NCBI RefSeq assembly: GCF_014189535.1
Contig: NZ_CP050308.1
Span: 1,488,001-1,552,000, forward strand
Direction of reading: 5' to 3'
Origin: Rhizobium lusitanum
GTDB lineage: Bacteria > Pseudomonadota > Alphaproteobacteria > Rhizobiales > Rhizobiaceae
Length of the DNA: 64,000 nt
Below, in pieces: positions 39,891 to 49,188 of the stretch. Position 1 is the stretch's first letter. Every line of letters begins with the position of its first letter. Under the pieces are notes generated by a model. It saw nothing but the letters and a program-made list of their open reading frames with translations, had not been told where the DNA came from and made no database searches. The position numbers and the translations under genes are program-made.

Positions 39891-42496
39891 TTCCTCACGA
39901 CCCCCTTAAGTCCGCCCCCGATGAGGAATGTGGCATCCATCAACGCGATCATTGGACTGACACCTCCCGAAACAGCCAGATAGCGTGGCTGCCAGTCGGG
40001 ATGAAACTTGGATTTGAAGGCACGAAGCCCTTTGAAATTGTAATAGCGCTCGCCGTGCTCGAACACGGTTCCCCCGACCCTGTCCCAAACCGGCGCGGAT
40101 TCCCGTCTCGACATGCCCGATAGCGGCGCCATGCCAAGGTTGAAGCGCTGGAAACCCTGCTCCTTCAGATGCTCAAGGATCTGCACGAACAGAAAATCCA
40201 TCGATCCCTTCGGGGCATCGGGCGAAAAGCGCATCAGGTCGACAGAGCCCTCCTCCCTGGTCTCCGTCATCAGGATATTAGCGAAAGCGACGATTTTATC
40301 ATCCTTTTTCAGCACGCCAACCGGTTGCGACGCAACATAGTCAGGATCGAAGGCCCCCAGCGAGAAACCTTTTTCCTTGGCGTTATGATCGGCAAGCCAT
40401 GATTCCGAAACCTCGGCAAGCTGATCCATGATCTCAGGCACATGCTGCGGCTCGATAACGGCAAATTCTAGTCCGTCGCGCACAGCCCGGCTCGCGGTCT
40501 GGCGAAGGTTGGCCCATTTGCCGCCCTTCAGCTCGAAATTGGTGAGGTTGACCACCGCCAGTTCACCGAGCTTGAAAGCGCGCAAACCGGCATCCGCACA
40601 ATAGGACAGAAGCGCCGGCGATATCTGATAGAACACCGAGCGGCAGCCCGCCGCACGGGCGGTTTCGACGAAGCGCCAGACGAGTTCCGGCAGGGCGTGC
40701 TTGGGGCCGATCGGATCGAACAGCGCGATCCACGAGCGGCCCTGCTTGCCGTACATGATGAAGGCATCGCCCTTCTCGGAGAACATGATGCTCTTGTCGC
40801 CCATGCGGACCAGATTGGCGTCGGCGATGCCTTGGCTGCGGACGATCTCGACAGCGCGCTCAACGGAATCTTCCGAAACCGGATCCAGTCGCGGCGTCGC
40901 CGGCCTCAACAGGCTGAAGATCGCGATCGCCGACGAGACGATGGATATACCCAGCACGGCACGAAGCCCGCGCGGCGCCTCGCCGGTGAATTCGAACTCC
41001 CACCAGAGCTGATTGCTGTACTCGACATCGCGATAAACGAAAAACAGGATAACGATGGCGCCGATGCAGATCACCGCGATCGCCGTCAGCCAGCCCCCCG
41101 TCAGCGCCTGCTTCATCAACGATGCCGGCCGGGTAAAGAGCTGACGGCTGACGACGAGGCCAAAGATGAGGAAGCCGAGCAACCCGGCCTCGACGATGGC
41201 GATGGCCTTCAGCAGCGACAGCAGCAGCGCAAGGACCGCCGAAAAGATCGAGACCCACCAGGCACCGTCGAGACGCTGACCAAGACCGCGGGCGGCAACG
41301 ATCATCGCCAGCCCGAGAAGGCTGGACAGGAAATGCGCTCCCTCGACGATCGGCAATGCCAGGTAATCACGGAGAAATTCGAGATTTTGGTCCGGCGTCG
41401 GCGTCACGCTCGAAAACACCAGCATCATGCCGAGCAACAGCGCGAAGGTCGACAGCAGCTGCGGCATCAGCCGGCCGCCGATACGCCGCATGCTGGAGGC
41501 AGCGGGATGATCGACGAAGCGACGCAGTTCGGCCACGGACACAGCCAGGATCGCAATCGCCAGCGGAATGACGTTGTAGATGACGCGATAGAGAACCAGC
41601 GAACCGAGAACCGCGTCGGCATTCACCGAGCTGCCGAGCCAGGCGATGATGATCGTCTCGAACACGCCGAAGCCGGCCGGAACGTGGCTCAGTACGCCGA
41701 GACCGACGGCGATGGCATAAATGGCGAGGAAGCCCGGCCAGCCGATGGCCGTATCCGGCAGCAGCACATAGAGCACCGAGGCCGAGGCGGCGATATCGAA
41801 GGCGGTCACTAGGAACTGTCGCGACCAGGTACGCGAATCCGGCAAGCGAACGGCGATCGGGCCGATCTGCACCTCGCGGCCATTGCGGCCGATGAAGATC
41901 ACGACGGCGAGCGCTGCGAGAATGGCGCCGGCGATCAGTCGTAGCCACAGGCCGTTGACATTGATCAGCGGGCCGATCTCATCGGCAATGACCAGCAACG
42001 CGATGGCGCCGACGGCGGCAAGACCGAGGCCGAAGGCGAGCGTGACGAAGGCGATGACGCGGGTGATGTCGTCAGGCGACAACCCCATCCTCGAATAGGC
42101 GCGATAGCGGATGGCGCCGGCGCTCAGCGCACCGAAACCTGCCGTGTTGCCGACCGCATAGGCGCTGAAGGACGTCAGCGCCACATGCGGAAACGGCAGG
42201 CGTTTGCCGATATAATCCAGCGCATTCTGGTCGTAGAAGATCAGCGAGGCGAAGCTGAGGCCGGTGAAGAGCAGGGCAAGCAGGATGGACGAGACTTTGG
42301 TCGTCTCCAGCGCGTGCACGACATCATCATAGCGGACTTCGTTCGTCAGATCGAAGATCGCATAGGCGGCGATGCCGAAGACGGCAACGGTGAGGATGGC
42401 GACGATCAGCGTGCGGTTACTGTTCAGGAACCCGCTTATACCGCCGCGTTCCTTCAGTTCCTCATCGGCTTTTTCCAGATCGATTGGGGTCGACAT
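39887..42496 (-). CDS. lpiA: Lysyl-phosphatidylglycerol synthase/flippase LpiA (MprF)
   Basis: LpiA moves lysine from Lys-tRNA to phosphatidylglycerol, making the membrane less anionic. The 869-residue protein has a membrane half of about 14 segments (residues 25-545) with the flippase domain, then a cytosolic GNAT-like DUF2156 domain with IMYGKQGRSWIALFDPIG and DLMRFSPDAPKGSMDFLF. The operon lpiA-atvA is low-pH induced in Rhizobium tropici. AGGTAGA precedes ATG 42496; no promoter consensus was clear upstream. Confidence 0.93.
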   Translation of the reverse strand: MSTPIDLEKADEELKERGGISGFLNSNRTLIVAILTVAVFGIAAYAIFDLTNEVRYDDVVHALETTKVSSILLALLFTGLSFASLIFYDQNALDYIGKRLPFPHVALTSFSAYAVGNTAGFGALSAGAIRYRAYSRMGLSPDDITRVIAFVTLAFGLGLAAVGAIALLVIADEIGPLINVNGLWLRLIAGAILAALAVVIFIGRNGREVQIGPIAVRLPDSRTWSRQFLVTAFDIAASASVLYVLLPDTAIGWPGFLAIYAIAVGLGVLSHVPAGFGVFETIIIAWLGSSVNADAVLGSLVLYRVIYNVIPLAIAILAVSVAELRRFVDHPAASSMRRIGGRLMPQLLSTFALLLGMMLVFSSVTPTPDQNLEFLRDYLALPIVEGAHFLSSLLGLAMIVAARGLGQRLDGAWWVSIFSAVLALLLSLLKAIAIVEAGLLGFLIFGLVVSRQLFTRPASLMKQALTGGWLTAIAVICIGAIVILFFVYRDVEYSNQLWWEFEFTGEAPRGLRAVLGISIVSSAIAIFSLLRPATPRLDPVSEDSVERAVEIVRSQGIADANLVRMGDKSIMFSEKGDAFIMYGKQGRSWIALFDPIGPKHALPELVWRFVETARAAGCRSVFYQISPALLSYCADAGLRAFKLGELAVVNLTNFELKGGKWANLRQTASRAVRDGLEFAVIEPQHVPEIMDQLAEVSESWLADHNAKEKGFSLGAFDPDYVASQPVGVLKKDDKIVAFANILMTETREEGSVDLMRFSPDAPKGSMDFLFVQILEHLKEQGFQRFNLGMAPLSGMSRRESAPVWDRVGGTVFEHGERYYNFKGLRAFKSKFHPDWQPRYLAVSGGVSPMIALMDATFLIGGGLKGVVRK

Positions 42497-42816
42497 GCTC
42501 TACCTGTTTGAATTGGCTTTCGCCGGTCCCGTTTGCTCGGATGTGCAGTAACGCTAATATTTCATCTTTATGTTGTCGCCTACACTTCTGTCGACGGGGC
42601 TCTTTTTCTCGAGAGCTCCCATGTTTCTGAATTCGGGCAATTTTGGCGCAGGCCGCGTTCCTCTAGCAAGGAATCTGTTATTATTAAAAGGAATTTGTCA
42701 TTCACCCGGAATTTGGGCTTATCCACACCGAAAAGTGAATTGCGGCGCCCACAAGCAGCACAGTCCACTATCAGGACATTACGACGGGGTTATATCCCCT
42801 CGACAAATGGCTAAGG
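42497..42816. other. Gap upstream of lpiA
   Basis: This 320-base AT-richer gap should hold the lpiA promoter. The minus strand has an AT-rich stretch with AATATT near 42558-42563, but I cannot define -35/-10 boxes. Short plus-strand frames here have no ribosome site. Confidence 0.4.
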
Positions 42817-43686
42817 CTAAGCGCCGGCGCTGGTCTCTCGCTCAAGCAACTCCCTGAGCTTGTCGCTGGTTCCGTCCTCGTCGAGCGGCGTGTAGACCAC
42901 CAGCTTCATGTCGGGGCGGTCGATGACGGCAAGTGCCGTATATTCGAAATTCATCAGCCCGCCCAAGGGATGGCGCAAGCGCTTATGGCCGGCCAACGGC
43001 CGCAATACATCCTGCCTCGGCCACCAGGCGCGAAATTCCGGGCTTGCCTGCGTCAATGTAGCGATCAGCCGCTCGAAATCGGGATTGCCTGCATAGCGAG
43101 CGCTATCGGCGCGGAACATGGCGAGCGAGTTCGCCGCCACGATCTCCCAATCGACCAGGAGCTGGCGATGAGCGGGATCGGTGAAGACGCGATGGACTGT
43201 GTTGCGCGCATCGCCCTCAAGCAGGCCGTAATCGCCGAAAAGGGCCACAGCCGCCGAATTCCAGGCAAGCACATCCCAGCGCCGGCCGAGAACATAGGCC
43301 GGCTGGCCGGTGAGGCTGGCCAGCATGCGCCGTAGCGCGGCCGGCACATCCTCCGGTCCATCTATCGGGATTTCCGTCGATGGCCGGTCGCTCAAGGTAA
43401 AGAGATGCCGTCGCTCGGCCGGATCAAGCAGCAGGGCATCGGCCAGCGCCGACAGCACCTCCACTGAGGCGCGGACGTCCCGCCCCTGCTCCAGCCATGT
43501 GTACCATGTGGTGCCGACACCGGCGAGAAGCGCCACTTCTTCACGCCGCAGCCCCGGTGTTCGCCGGCGAAATCCGTCCGGAAGCCCGACGCCTGCCGGC
43601 GTCAGCTTCTCCCGGCGGGAGCGCAGGAAAGCCCCGAATTCACGGCGCCGGGCATCTAGAATGGTTTGGTTCTGGCCGATGGTCAT
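42817..43686 (-). CDS. XRE-family transcriptional regulator with MmyB-like ligand domain
   Basis: The 289-residue protein has an N-terminal helix-turn-helix (GLRREEVALLAGVGTTWYTW) and a C-terminal domain of the MmyB type (AYVLGRRWDVLAWNSAAVAL). This family often binds fatty-acid-like ligands and controls an adjacent dehydrogenase. It is divergent from the SDR gene at 43788, with about 100 bases between, so it is the likely regulator of that gene. Confidence 0.9.
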   Translation of the reverse strand: MTIGQNQTILDARRREFGAFLRSRREKLTPAGVGLPDGFRRRTPGLRREEVALLAGVGTTWYTWLEQGRDVRASVEVLSALADALLLDPAERRHLFTLSDRPSTEIPIDGPEDVPAALRRMLASLTGQPAYVLGRRWDVLAWNSAAVALFGDYGLLEGDARNTVHRVFTDPAHRQLLVDWEIVAANSLAMFRADSARYAGNPDFERLIATLTQASPEFRAWWPRQDVLRPLAGHKRLRHPLGGLMNFEYTALAVIDRPDMKLVVYTPLDEDGTSDKLRELLERETSAGA

Positions 43687-43787
43687 GGCTCATCATAGCA
43701 GGATGAATACTAGGATAAAGTCAGAACTGTTTGCCGCTTCCGCAAACTGCCAAATATCACTCCAGAGACGAGATAGAGGCGATTGCG

Positions 43788-44606
43788 ATGGACATGAGCA
43801 ACAAGACGATCCTGATCACCGGCTCGACCGACGGTGTCGGCCGCCGGGTTGCCGAGAGGCTCGCGGCAGCGGGTGGCAAGGTACTGGTGCACGGCCGCGA
43901 CCGGGCGCGCGCCGAGAGCCTGCTCGCCGGCATTCATGAGGCGGGTGGGAAGGCCGCCTTCTACCCCGCCGATTTTTCATCGCTGGATGAGGTTCGCGCG
44001 CTCGCCGACACGATCGAACGCGATTACGGTCGCCTAGACATTCTGATCAACAATGCCGGCATCGGCACGAGCGGCGGCGACGCGGGGCGCGAGGTGAGTC
44101 GCGACGGACATGAACTGCGCTTCGCGGTGAATTACCTTGCCGGTTTCCTACTGACGCGCCGCCTGTTGCCGCTATTGAAGGCGAGCAGTCCCGCCCGCAT
44201 CGTCAACGTTTCCTCGGTCGGCCAGCAGCCTATCGACTTCTCAGATGTCATGCTGACGCGCGGCTATAGCGGCGTGCGGGCATATTGCCAGAGCAAGCTG
44301 GCGCAGATCATGTTCACCTTCGATCTCGCCGAAGAACTCGCGAACTCGGGCGTTACCGCCAACTGCCTGCATCCCGCGACCTACATGAACACCACCATGG
44401 TTCGCCAGGCCGGCGTCGCGCCGATGAGCACGGTCGACCAGGGTGCCGACGCCATCCTCAATCTGGCCGTCAGTACCGATCTCGAAGGACGCAGCGGCCT
44501 TTACTACGACGGACAGCGCCCTTCCCGCGCCAATGCGCAGGCCTATGACAAGACCGCGCGTCAACGCCTGCGCCTGCTCAGTCAGGACCTTATCGGCCTG
44601 AGCTGA
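43788..44606 (+). CDS. SDR-family oxidoreductase
   Basis: The 272-residue protein has the NAD(P) motif ILITGSTDGVGRRVAE, the NNAG motif and catalytic Ser and YCQSK (SSVGQ ... YCQSKLAQIM). It looks like the retinol-dehydrogenase-like SDR group. It starts at ATG 43788 (a second ATG follows two codons later) and is divergent from the XRE regulator; a second SDR follows after 48 bases. Confidence 0.88.
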   Translation: MDMSNKTILITGSTDGVGRRVAERLAAAGGKVLVHGRDRARAESLLAGIHEAGGKAAFYPADFSSLDEVRALADTIERDYGRLDILINNAGIGTSGGDAGREVSRDGHELRFAVNYLAGFLLTRRLLPLLKASSPARIVNVSSVGQQPIDFSDVMLTRGYSGVRAYCQSKLAQIMFTFDLAEELANSGVTANCLHPATYMNTTMVRQAGVAPMSTVDQGADAILNLAVSTDLEGRSGLYYDGQRPSRANAQAYDKTARQRLRLLSQDLIGLS

Positions 44607-44654
44607 ACCCACGCCGACAATCCCATCGCTATCAACCCAACAAGGAGACAGATC

Positions 44655-45371
44655 ATGTCATCCCAACACGCCGTCATCATCGGCGGCTCGTCCGGCATTG
44701 GCCTTGCGACCGCCGCCCACCTTCTCGAAAAGGGCTATCGGGTCACCATCACCGGCCGCGACGCAGCAAAACTGCGCGCGGCGGCGGAAAGCCTCGACGG
44801 CGATGTCGCCACCATCACCATGGATGCGGCCGATTTCACCAGCCTTGCCGGATGCTTCGAAACGATCGGCCCGCTCGATCATCTGGTTCTGGCGCTCGGC
44901 GGCGGCAACGGTGGTGGTCCCTTCGCTACCGTCGATCTAGCCGATCTCAGGAAGGGCTTCGAGCAAAAGACGATGGCGCATTTCGCCTGCGCTCAGGCTA
45001 GCCTCCCCTATCTTTCGAAAGACGGCAGCATCACCTTCGTCTCCGCCGTCTCGGCGCAGGCGGCCATGCCGGGAACGGCGGGGCTGGCCGCCGTCAACGC
45101 AGCGATAGCTGCTCTCGCTCCGGTTCTTGCGGCCGAACTCAAGCCGATACGGGTCAATTGCATCTCGCCCGGCGTTGTGGACACGCCCTGGTGGGATTTC
45201 CTCGGCGAAGATCAGAAAGCACCGGCCTTTGCGGGCTTTGCCGGACGCACGCCGGTCGGGCGCGTCGGCCGCCCGGAAGAGATCGCGGACGCCATTGGCT
45301 TCCTGGTTGGCAATGGTTTCACCAGCGGCCACACCCTGATCTGCGACGGCGGTATCCGCCTCGGCCAATAA
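44655..45371 (+). CDS. Atypical SDR-family oxidoreductase
   Basis: The 238-residue protein has VIIGGSSGIGLATAAHL and the usual C-terminal ISPGVVDTPWW. The catalytic YxxxK is not there: the matching region reads GTAGLAAVNAAI, with Leu for Tyr and Asn for Lys, so ordinary SDR proton transfer is unlikely. Other bacterial SDRs share this variant, as I recall. AAGGAG lies 9 bases before the ATG. It is probably co-transcribed with the SDR upstream. Confidence 0.85.
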   Translation: MSSQHAVIIGGSSGIGLATAAHLLEKGYRVTITGRDAAKLRAAAESLDGDVATITMDAADFTSLAGCFETIGPLDHLVLALGGGNGGGPFATVDLADLRKGFEQKTMAHFACAQASLPYLSKDGSITFVSAVSAQAAMPGTAGLAAVNAAIAALAPVLAAELKPIRVNCISPGVVDTPWWDFLGEDQKAPAFAGFAGRTPVGRVGRPEEIADAIGFLVGNGFTSGHTLICDGGIRLGQ

Positions 45372-45381
45372 TCCGTAACAC

Positions 45382-45409
45382 GCCATTGCCGATCATCATC
45401 GGCAATGGC
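45382..45409. terminator. Bidirectional hairpin between SDR and MarR genes
   Basis: A perfect 12-bp stem GCCATTGCCGAT/ATCGGCAATGGC with a 4-base loop lies between convergent genes, 4 bases after the marR-type stop. Confidence 0.7.
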
Positions 45410-45413
45410 CTCT

Positions 45414-45857
45414 TCATTTGTCTGCGACACCCGCCTGCAAATGCGCCAGGATATCGATCAACTCCGGCGCCATATCCCGGATTTCCTGGAGGTGAATGGC
45501 ACTAAGTCTGTGCAGGACATCCTCGGATTTTTCCGTCAGTTGCAGCGTCTGGCGGCGCTTGTCGGTTGGATCTGGGTGACGGGTGACATAGCCGGCGTCG
45601 ATCAGCCGACCGACCAGCTCTGTCGCCGTATGCGGCGCGATTAGCAGGCGTTCCGCCAGCATGCCGATGGTCATTGCCTCGCCATGCGGGTTACCCTTGA
45701 TCGCCAACAGCGCCTGATGTTGTTGGGGCGGTAACCCCTCCTGATGGGCGGCAGAAGTGCTGAAATCCATGAATTTCCGGAGCGTATAGCGCAGTGTCGC
45801 CAGCGCTTCATAATCCGCCTGCGACAGCGTCTCCCCAAAATTCTCCGTCACGCTCAT
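45414..45857 (-). CDS. MarR-family transcriptional regulator
   Basis: The 147-residue protein (from MSVTEN) has a winged helix with LPPQQHQALLAIKGNP, MLAERLLIAPHTATELVGRL and the wing HPDPTDKRRQTLQLT. It is convergent with the SDR pair and divergent from the ClC transporter; the 117 bases upstream may carry its operator. The ligand is unknown. Confidence 0.9.
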   Translation of the reverse strand: MSVTENFGETLSQADYEALATLRYTLRKFMDFSTSAAHQEGLPPQQHQALLAIKGNPHGEAMTIGMLAERLLIAPHTATELVGRLIDAGYVTRHPDPTDKRRQTLQLTEKSEDVLHRLSAIHLQEIRDMAPELIDILAHLQAGVADK

Positions 45858-45974
45858 CGTCCCCATAAACACAGTTTGCTTTCTGTCGTTGATTTATATC
45901 GCATTACGATATAATTGCCATTGCAACGCAATTTCAGCCGCCTTGCCGCCGCGCTTTAGCACAGAAAGCATTCC

Positions 45975-47774
45975 ATGCAGGATATCAAAGCACATCATCG
46001 GCCGACCCATGATTTTTCGGGTGGGGCCTCTCGCAAAGACAATGGGGACTTCACAACGGACAAGCGCGTCCTGGTTCTTGCAGCCATGGCGCTGGTCGTC
46101 GGCACCGGCGGCGCCTTGTCCGCCTGGGTGCTGATCAACCTCATCGCGCTCGTCACCAATGCCGTCTGGCTATTCAAGATCAGCGTCGAACCGCTGTCAT
46201 TGGGCACCGTCGCACGCTCGCCCTGGATGGTGGCCGCCCCCATCATCGGCGGCATCGTCATTGGCCTGATGGCCCGCTTTGGCTCCGAAAAAATCCGTGG
46301 CCATGGCATTCCCGAAGCGATCGAGGCGATCCTGATCGGCGGCAGCCGCATGTCGCCCAAGGTGGCGGTCCTAAAACCGCTCTCTTCCGCCATCTCGATC
46401 GGCACTGGCGGCCCGTTCGGCGCCGAAGGGCCGATCATCATGACCGGTGGCGCCATCGGGTCCCTCTTCGCGCAATTCTTTCACCTGAGCGCCGCCGAGC
46501 GTAAAACCCTGTTGGTCGCGGGTGCCGCCGCCGGCATGACCGCGATTTTCGGCTCTCCCATCGCCGCCGTCATGCTTGCGGTCGAATTGCTGCTGTTCGA
46601 ATGGAAACCGCGCAGCTTCATTCCGGTGGTGATCGCGTCCTGCGTCTCCATCGCCTGGCGACCCCTCCTGATCGGCAGCGGTCCGCTCTTCCCGGCCCAT
46701 TTCGATATGCAGATGGGCTGGTGGGGCATCCCGCTCGCCGCCGGCCTCGGCATCATATCCGGCCTGCAATCCGGCCTGCTGACAACGCTGCTCTACCGCA
46801 TAGAGGACGCCTTCGAGAAACTGCCCATTCATTGGATGTGGTGGCCGGCGCTTGGCGGCCTCGTCGTCGGTCTCGGCGGGCTGATCGAGCCACGCGCACT
46901 CGGCGTCGGCTACGACATCATCTCCGACCTGCTGAGCGACCATATCGTGGCAGGCACCGTGCTCTCCATCCTCCTGGTCAAGGCCGGCATCTGGCTCGTG
47001 GCCTTGTCATCGGGAACGTCGGGCGGCGTCCTTGCCCCGCTGCTCATCCTTGGCGGTGCGCTCGGCTGGCTTGTCGGTCTCGCCCTGCCTGGCGATCCCG
47101 GTTTCTGGGCGCTGCTCGGCATGGCCGCGATGATGGGCGGCACGATGCGCGCGCCGCTGACCGGCACCTTCTTCGCGATCGAACTCACCGGCGACATGCA
47201 GGCGCTGGTGCCGCTGCTTGCCGCCACCGTTGCAGCCTATGCCGTCACCGTGTTGCTGTTGAAGCGTTCGATCCTCACCGAAAAGATCGCCCGCCGCGGC
47301 CAGCACATCACCCGCGAATATGGCATCGACCCGTTCGAACTGACCCGCGTTGCCGATATCATGATCACCAAGGTGGACACCCTGCCCGCCGCCATGCCGG
47401 CCGCAGAGGCATTGGCGCAATTGACCGAAAAGACGGACGCCCATCGTTTCTATCCCGTTGTCGAGACCGACGGTCGTTTGGTAGGCATGATTTCTCGGGC
47501 GGACGCGCTGCGCTGGCAGAACGAACCTGACCTCTCCAGCCAGACGCTCTACGACCTGATCTCGGATACCTCCATTCCGGTTGCCCATCCCGAAGACACG
47601 GTTGGCCGCGTCGCCGACATCATGATCCAGGCCGATACCGGCCGCGTTCCCGTAATCGACGAACGAACCGGTATCCTGATTGGGCTCATAGCCCGCAAGG
47701 ACCTGCTGCGCCTGCGCAGCGCCGCCAACCGCTCGGAATTCGAGCGCGACGCATATCTCGGAGCAAAACGTTAA
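45975..47774 (+). CDS. ClC-family chloride channel/antiporter with CBS domains
   Basis: The 599-residue protein has the ClC core of about ten membrane segments (residues 30-430) and two C-terminal CBS domains (about 455-590). The gating Glu is present in GPFGAEGPII, and the third filter motif reads SSGTSGGVLAP. In the first filter motif Ser is replaced by His (GHGIPEAI), as in other CBS-bearing bacterial ClC proteins. It could be an H+/Cl- antiporter; anion selectivity is not certain. Confidence 0.92.
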   Translation: MQDIKAHHRPTHDFSGGASRKDNGDFTTDKRVLVLAAMALVVGTGGALSAWVLINLIALVTNAVWLFKISVEPLSLGTVARSPWMVAAPIIGGIVIGLMARFGSEKIRGHGIPEAIEAILIGGSRMSPKVAVLKPLSSAISIGTGGPFGAEGPIIMTGGAIGSLFAQFFHLSAAERKTLLVAGAAAGMTAIFGSPIAAVMLAVELLLFEWKPRSFIPVVIASCVSIAWRPLLIGSGPLFPAHFDMQMGWWGIPLAAGLGIISGLQSGLLTTLLYRIEDAFEKLPIHWMWWPALGGLVVGLGGLIEPRALGVGYDIISDLLSDHIVAGTVLSILLVKAGIWLVALSSGTSGGVLAPLLILGGALGWLVGLALPGDPGFWALLGMAAMMGGTMRAPLTGTFFAIELTGDMQALVPLLAATVAAYAVTVLLLKRSILTEKIARRGQHITREYGIDPFELTRVADIMITKVDTLPAAMPAAEALAQLTEKTDAHRFYPVVETDGRLVGMISRADALRWQNEPDLSSQTLYDLISDTSIPVAHPEDTVGRVADIMIQADTGRVPVIDERTGILIGLIARKDLLRLRSAANRSEFERDAYLGAKR

Positions 47775-47845
47775 GGGGAGGAGGAGCGGCGTCAGCGGGG
47801 CAACAAGAAATCCGCGACGCTGTTTTTCTTTACTCAGTCGGGAGA

Positions 47846-47877
47846 GAAAAAAGAGCGATCCACGACGACCGATGGAT
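47846..47877 (-). terminator. Terminator after 6S RNA
   Basis: On the minus strand ATCCA/TGGAT hairpin is followed by CGCTCTTTTTT, about 10-40 bases after the closing stem of the 6S RNA. Confidence 0.7.
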
Positions 47878-47884
47878 TTTTACG

Positions 47885-48014
47885 ATCCTGGGTGCCTACA
47901 AACGTAGGTGGGCGCCATATGTCCAAGCCCACGGGCCTGGCCAGGGACAGCTCCCTTTGGATCGAGTATGGCCCCAGGGATTGTTGTTCCTGTCGGGAAG
48001 CGCAGACCGCACCC
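47885..48014 (-). ncRNA. ssrS: 6S RNA (candidate)
   Basis: On the minus strand a 130-base RNA is closed by GGGTGC (48014-48009) and GCACCC (47895-47890), has a CCTAC/GTAGG hairpin near the 3' end, and a central part with TCCCTGGGGCC and GGCGCCCACC typical of alphaproteobacterial 6S RNA. TATATA lies upstream as a -10 box (48017-48022) and a T-run terminator follows. It lies directly downstream of zapA, the common site for ssrS. 6S RNA traps sigma-70 RNA polymerase in slow growth. Exact ends are approximate. Confidence 0.75.
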
Positions 48015-48083
48015 TCTATATAAAGAGAATTCTCACCTTGTACCAGTGGCTGCGGTGCCCAGTCCGAGAAATAAACGAAAATC

Positions 48084-48461
48084 TCAGGTCGGCTCGGCGC
48101 CCGGACGGGCCGTGAGCTTTTCGGTGATGCCGCGAATGCGGGTCGCAACCTCGTCGATCACGGTCGCAAGCGTCTCCTCGTTGCGGGTATTGGCCGCAAC
48201 CACGGTGTCACGGTTGCTGCGCAGGGTCTCGAGTTCGGCTTCGAGCGCCGTGATCCGCCGCGTCAGCTCCGAGACTTCGTCCATAATCATGATACCGGCC
48301 ATCACGGTGACGCGCAGATCGCCAATTTCGCCGAACTGGCTCTTCAAATGTATGACGTAGCGGTCGAAACGGGTGGCGAGATCCGTCAGATGCGCTTCCT
48401 GGCCCTCTTCGCAGGCCATCCGGTAGGCCTTGCCGTCGATCGTTACCGTTACCTGCGCCAT
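48084..48461 (-). CDS. zapA: Cell division protein ZapA
   Basis: ZapA crosslinks FtsZ filaments. The 125-residue protein starts MAQVTVTIDGKAYRMACEEG, has the ZapA core (LTDLATRFDRYVIHLK) and a C-terminal coiled coil (ITALEAELETLRSN). It follows the DUF4164 gene by 49 bases, a typical rhizobial pair. Confidence 0.92.
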   Translation of the reverse strand: MAQVTVTIDGKAYRMACEEGQEAHLTDLATRFDRYVIHLKSQFGEIGDLRVTVMAGIMIMDEVSELTRRITALEAELETLRSNRDTVVAANTRNEETLATVIDEVATRIRGITEKLTARPGAEPT

Positions 48462-48510
48462 TCGACTTTCCGATCATTGCCGCTGAACACGACGGCTGTG
48501 TCCCGAGGGA

Positions 48511-48786
48511 TCAGCGGTCGAGTACGGCTCTTATGGTTTCCATAGCTGTCACAAGCCGGCGCGACACTTCGCGATTGACTTCTTCGAGCCGGTTCGCTCG
48601 AAACTCCGCCTGGTCGAGTTCCTGGGCGAGCCGCGAGCGATCGGTGTGCACCCGGCGAACTTCGCCTTCGACATCGCTTTGCGCACGTTCGCGTTCAAAC
48701 CGTCCATCGACGGCGCTCTCCAAAGTCGAAAGCGCCTGGCGCAATTGAGTGAGCGCCACATCTACCGTTTTGCCTGAGGGCTCCAT
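48511..48786 (-). CDS. DUF4164 family coiled-coil protein
   Basis: The 91-residue protein (MEPSGKTVDVALTQLRQALS) is almost wholly coiled coil (ESAVDGRFERERAQSDVEGE). The family lies upstream of zapA in Rhizobiales and is probably linked to cell division, but its role is not known. The start at 48786 removes 24 poorly conserved residues from the longest frame. Confidence 0.8.
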   Translation of the reverse strand: MEPSGKTVDVALTQLRQALSTLESAVDGRFERERAQSDVEGEVRRVHTDRSRLAQELDQAEFRANRLEEVNREVSRRLVTAMETIRAVLDR

Positions 48787-49188
48787 GCCTTTCGAGTCTC
48801 CGCGCAAGGCCCGAATCAGAATATCCGGCCACTTGTCTGATTTCCCAACAATATTCAACTCAGCAACTGTACGTCAATAAAGGCGGCCATGCGGCAGGTG
48901 GCCTAATCTGTGGATGACGGTCACCTTTGCCGCTTACACAGGCTTTGTCTTACCATTGTCGTCTTTTGTCAAAGTCGGCGGGCAAATGTCAAAAAAATGC
49001 CAAACCACCCCCGGATCGGCCTGTGGATTTATTGACTTGCGCGCCCTAACTGCTATGTCTCAGCCGCCTGAGGCAGTGCTGAAAGTGGAGTTGGCAAACG
49101 CTTCTCCGTTTCGGCCGCCTTTCAACCGGTGACCCTGCTTTTTAAGCGTGTGGCCATCCCTCGAACCCGGAACATTGCGGAAAAACCC
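48787..49188. promoter_or_regulatory. tkt upstream region with candidate promoter
   Basis: This 402-base gap holds no gene. At 49032-49037 TTGACT and at 49054-49059 TATGTC (extended by TGC) are 16 bases apart, a fair sigma-70 promoter for tkt with a leader of about 120 bases. An 8-base CGGCCGCC-type GC-rich stretch follows but no clear hairpin. Confidence 0.45.

Noticed and set aside
40697..41812. 371-codon plus-strand frame opposite lpiA
   Set aside because: Product is a run of charged residues with no fold; it mirrors membrane-segment codons of lpiA.
47834..48148. 104-codon minus-strand frame over the 6S RNA
   Set aside because: The region is better explained by RNA structure, a promoter and a terminator.
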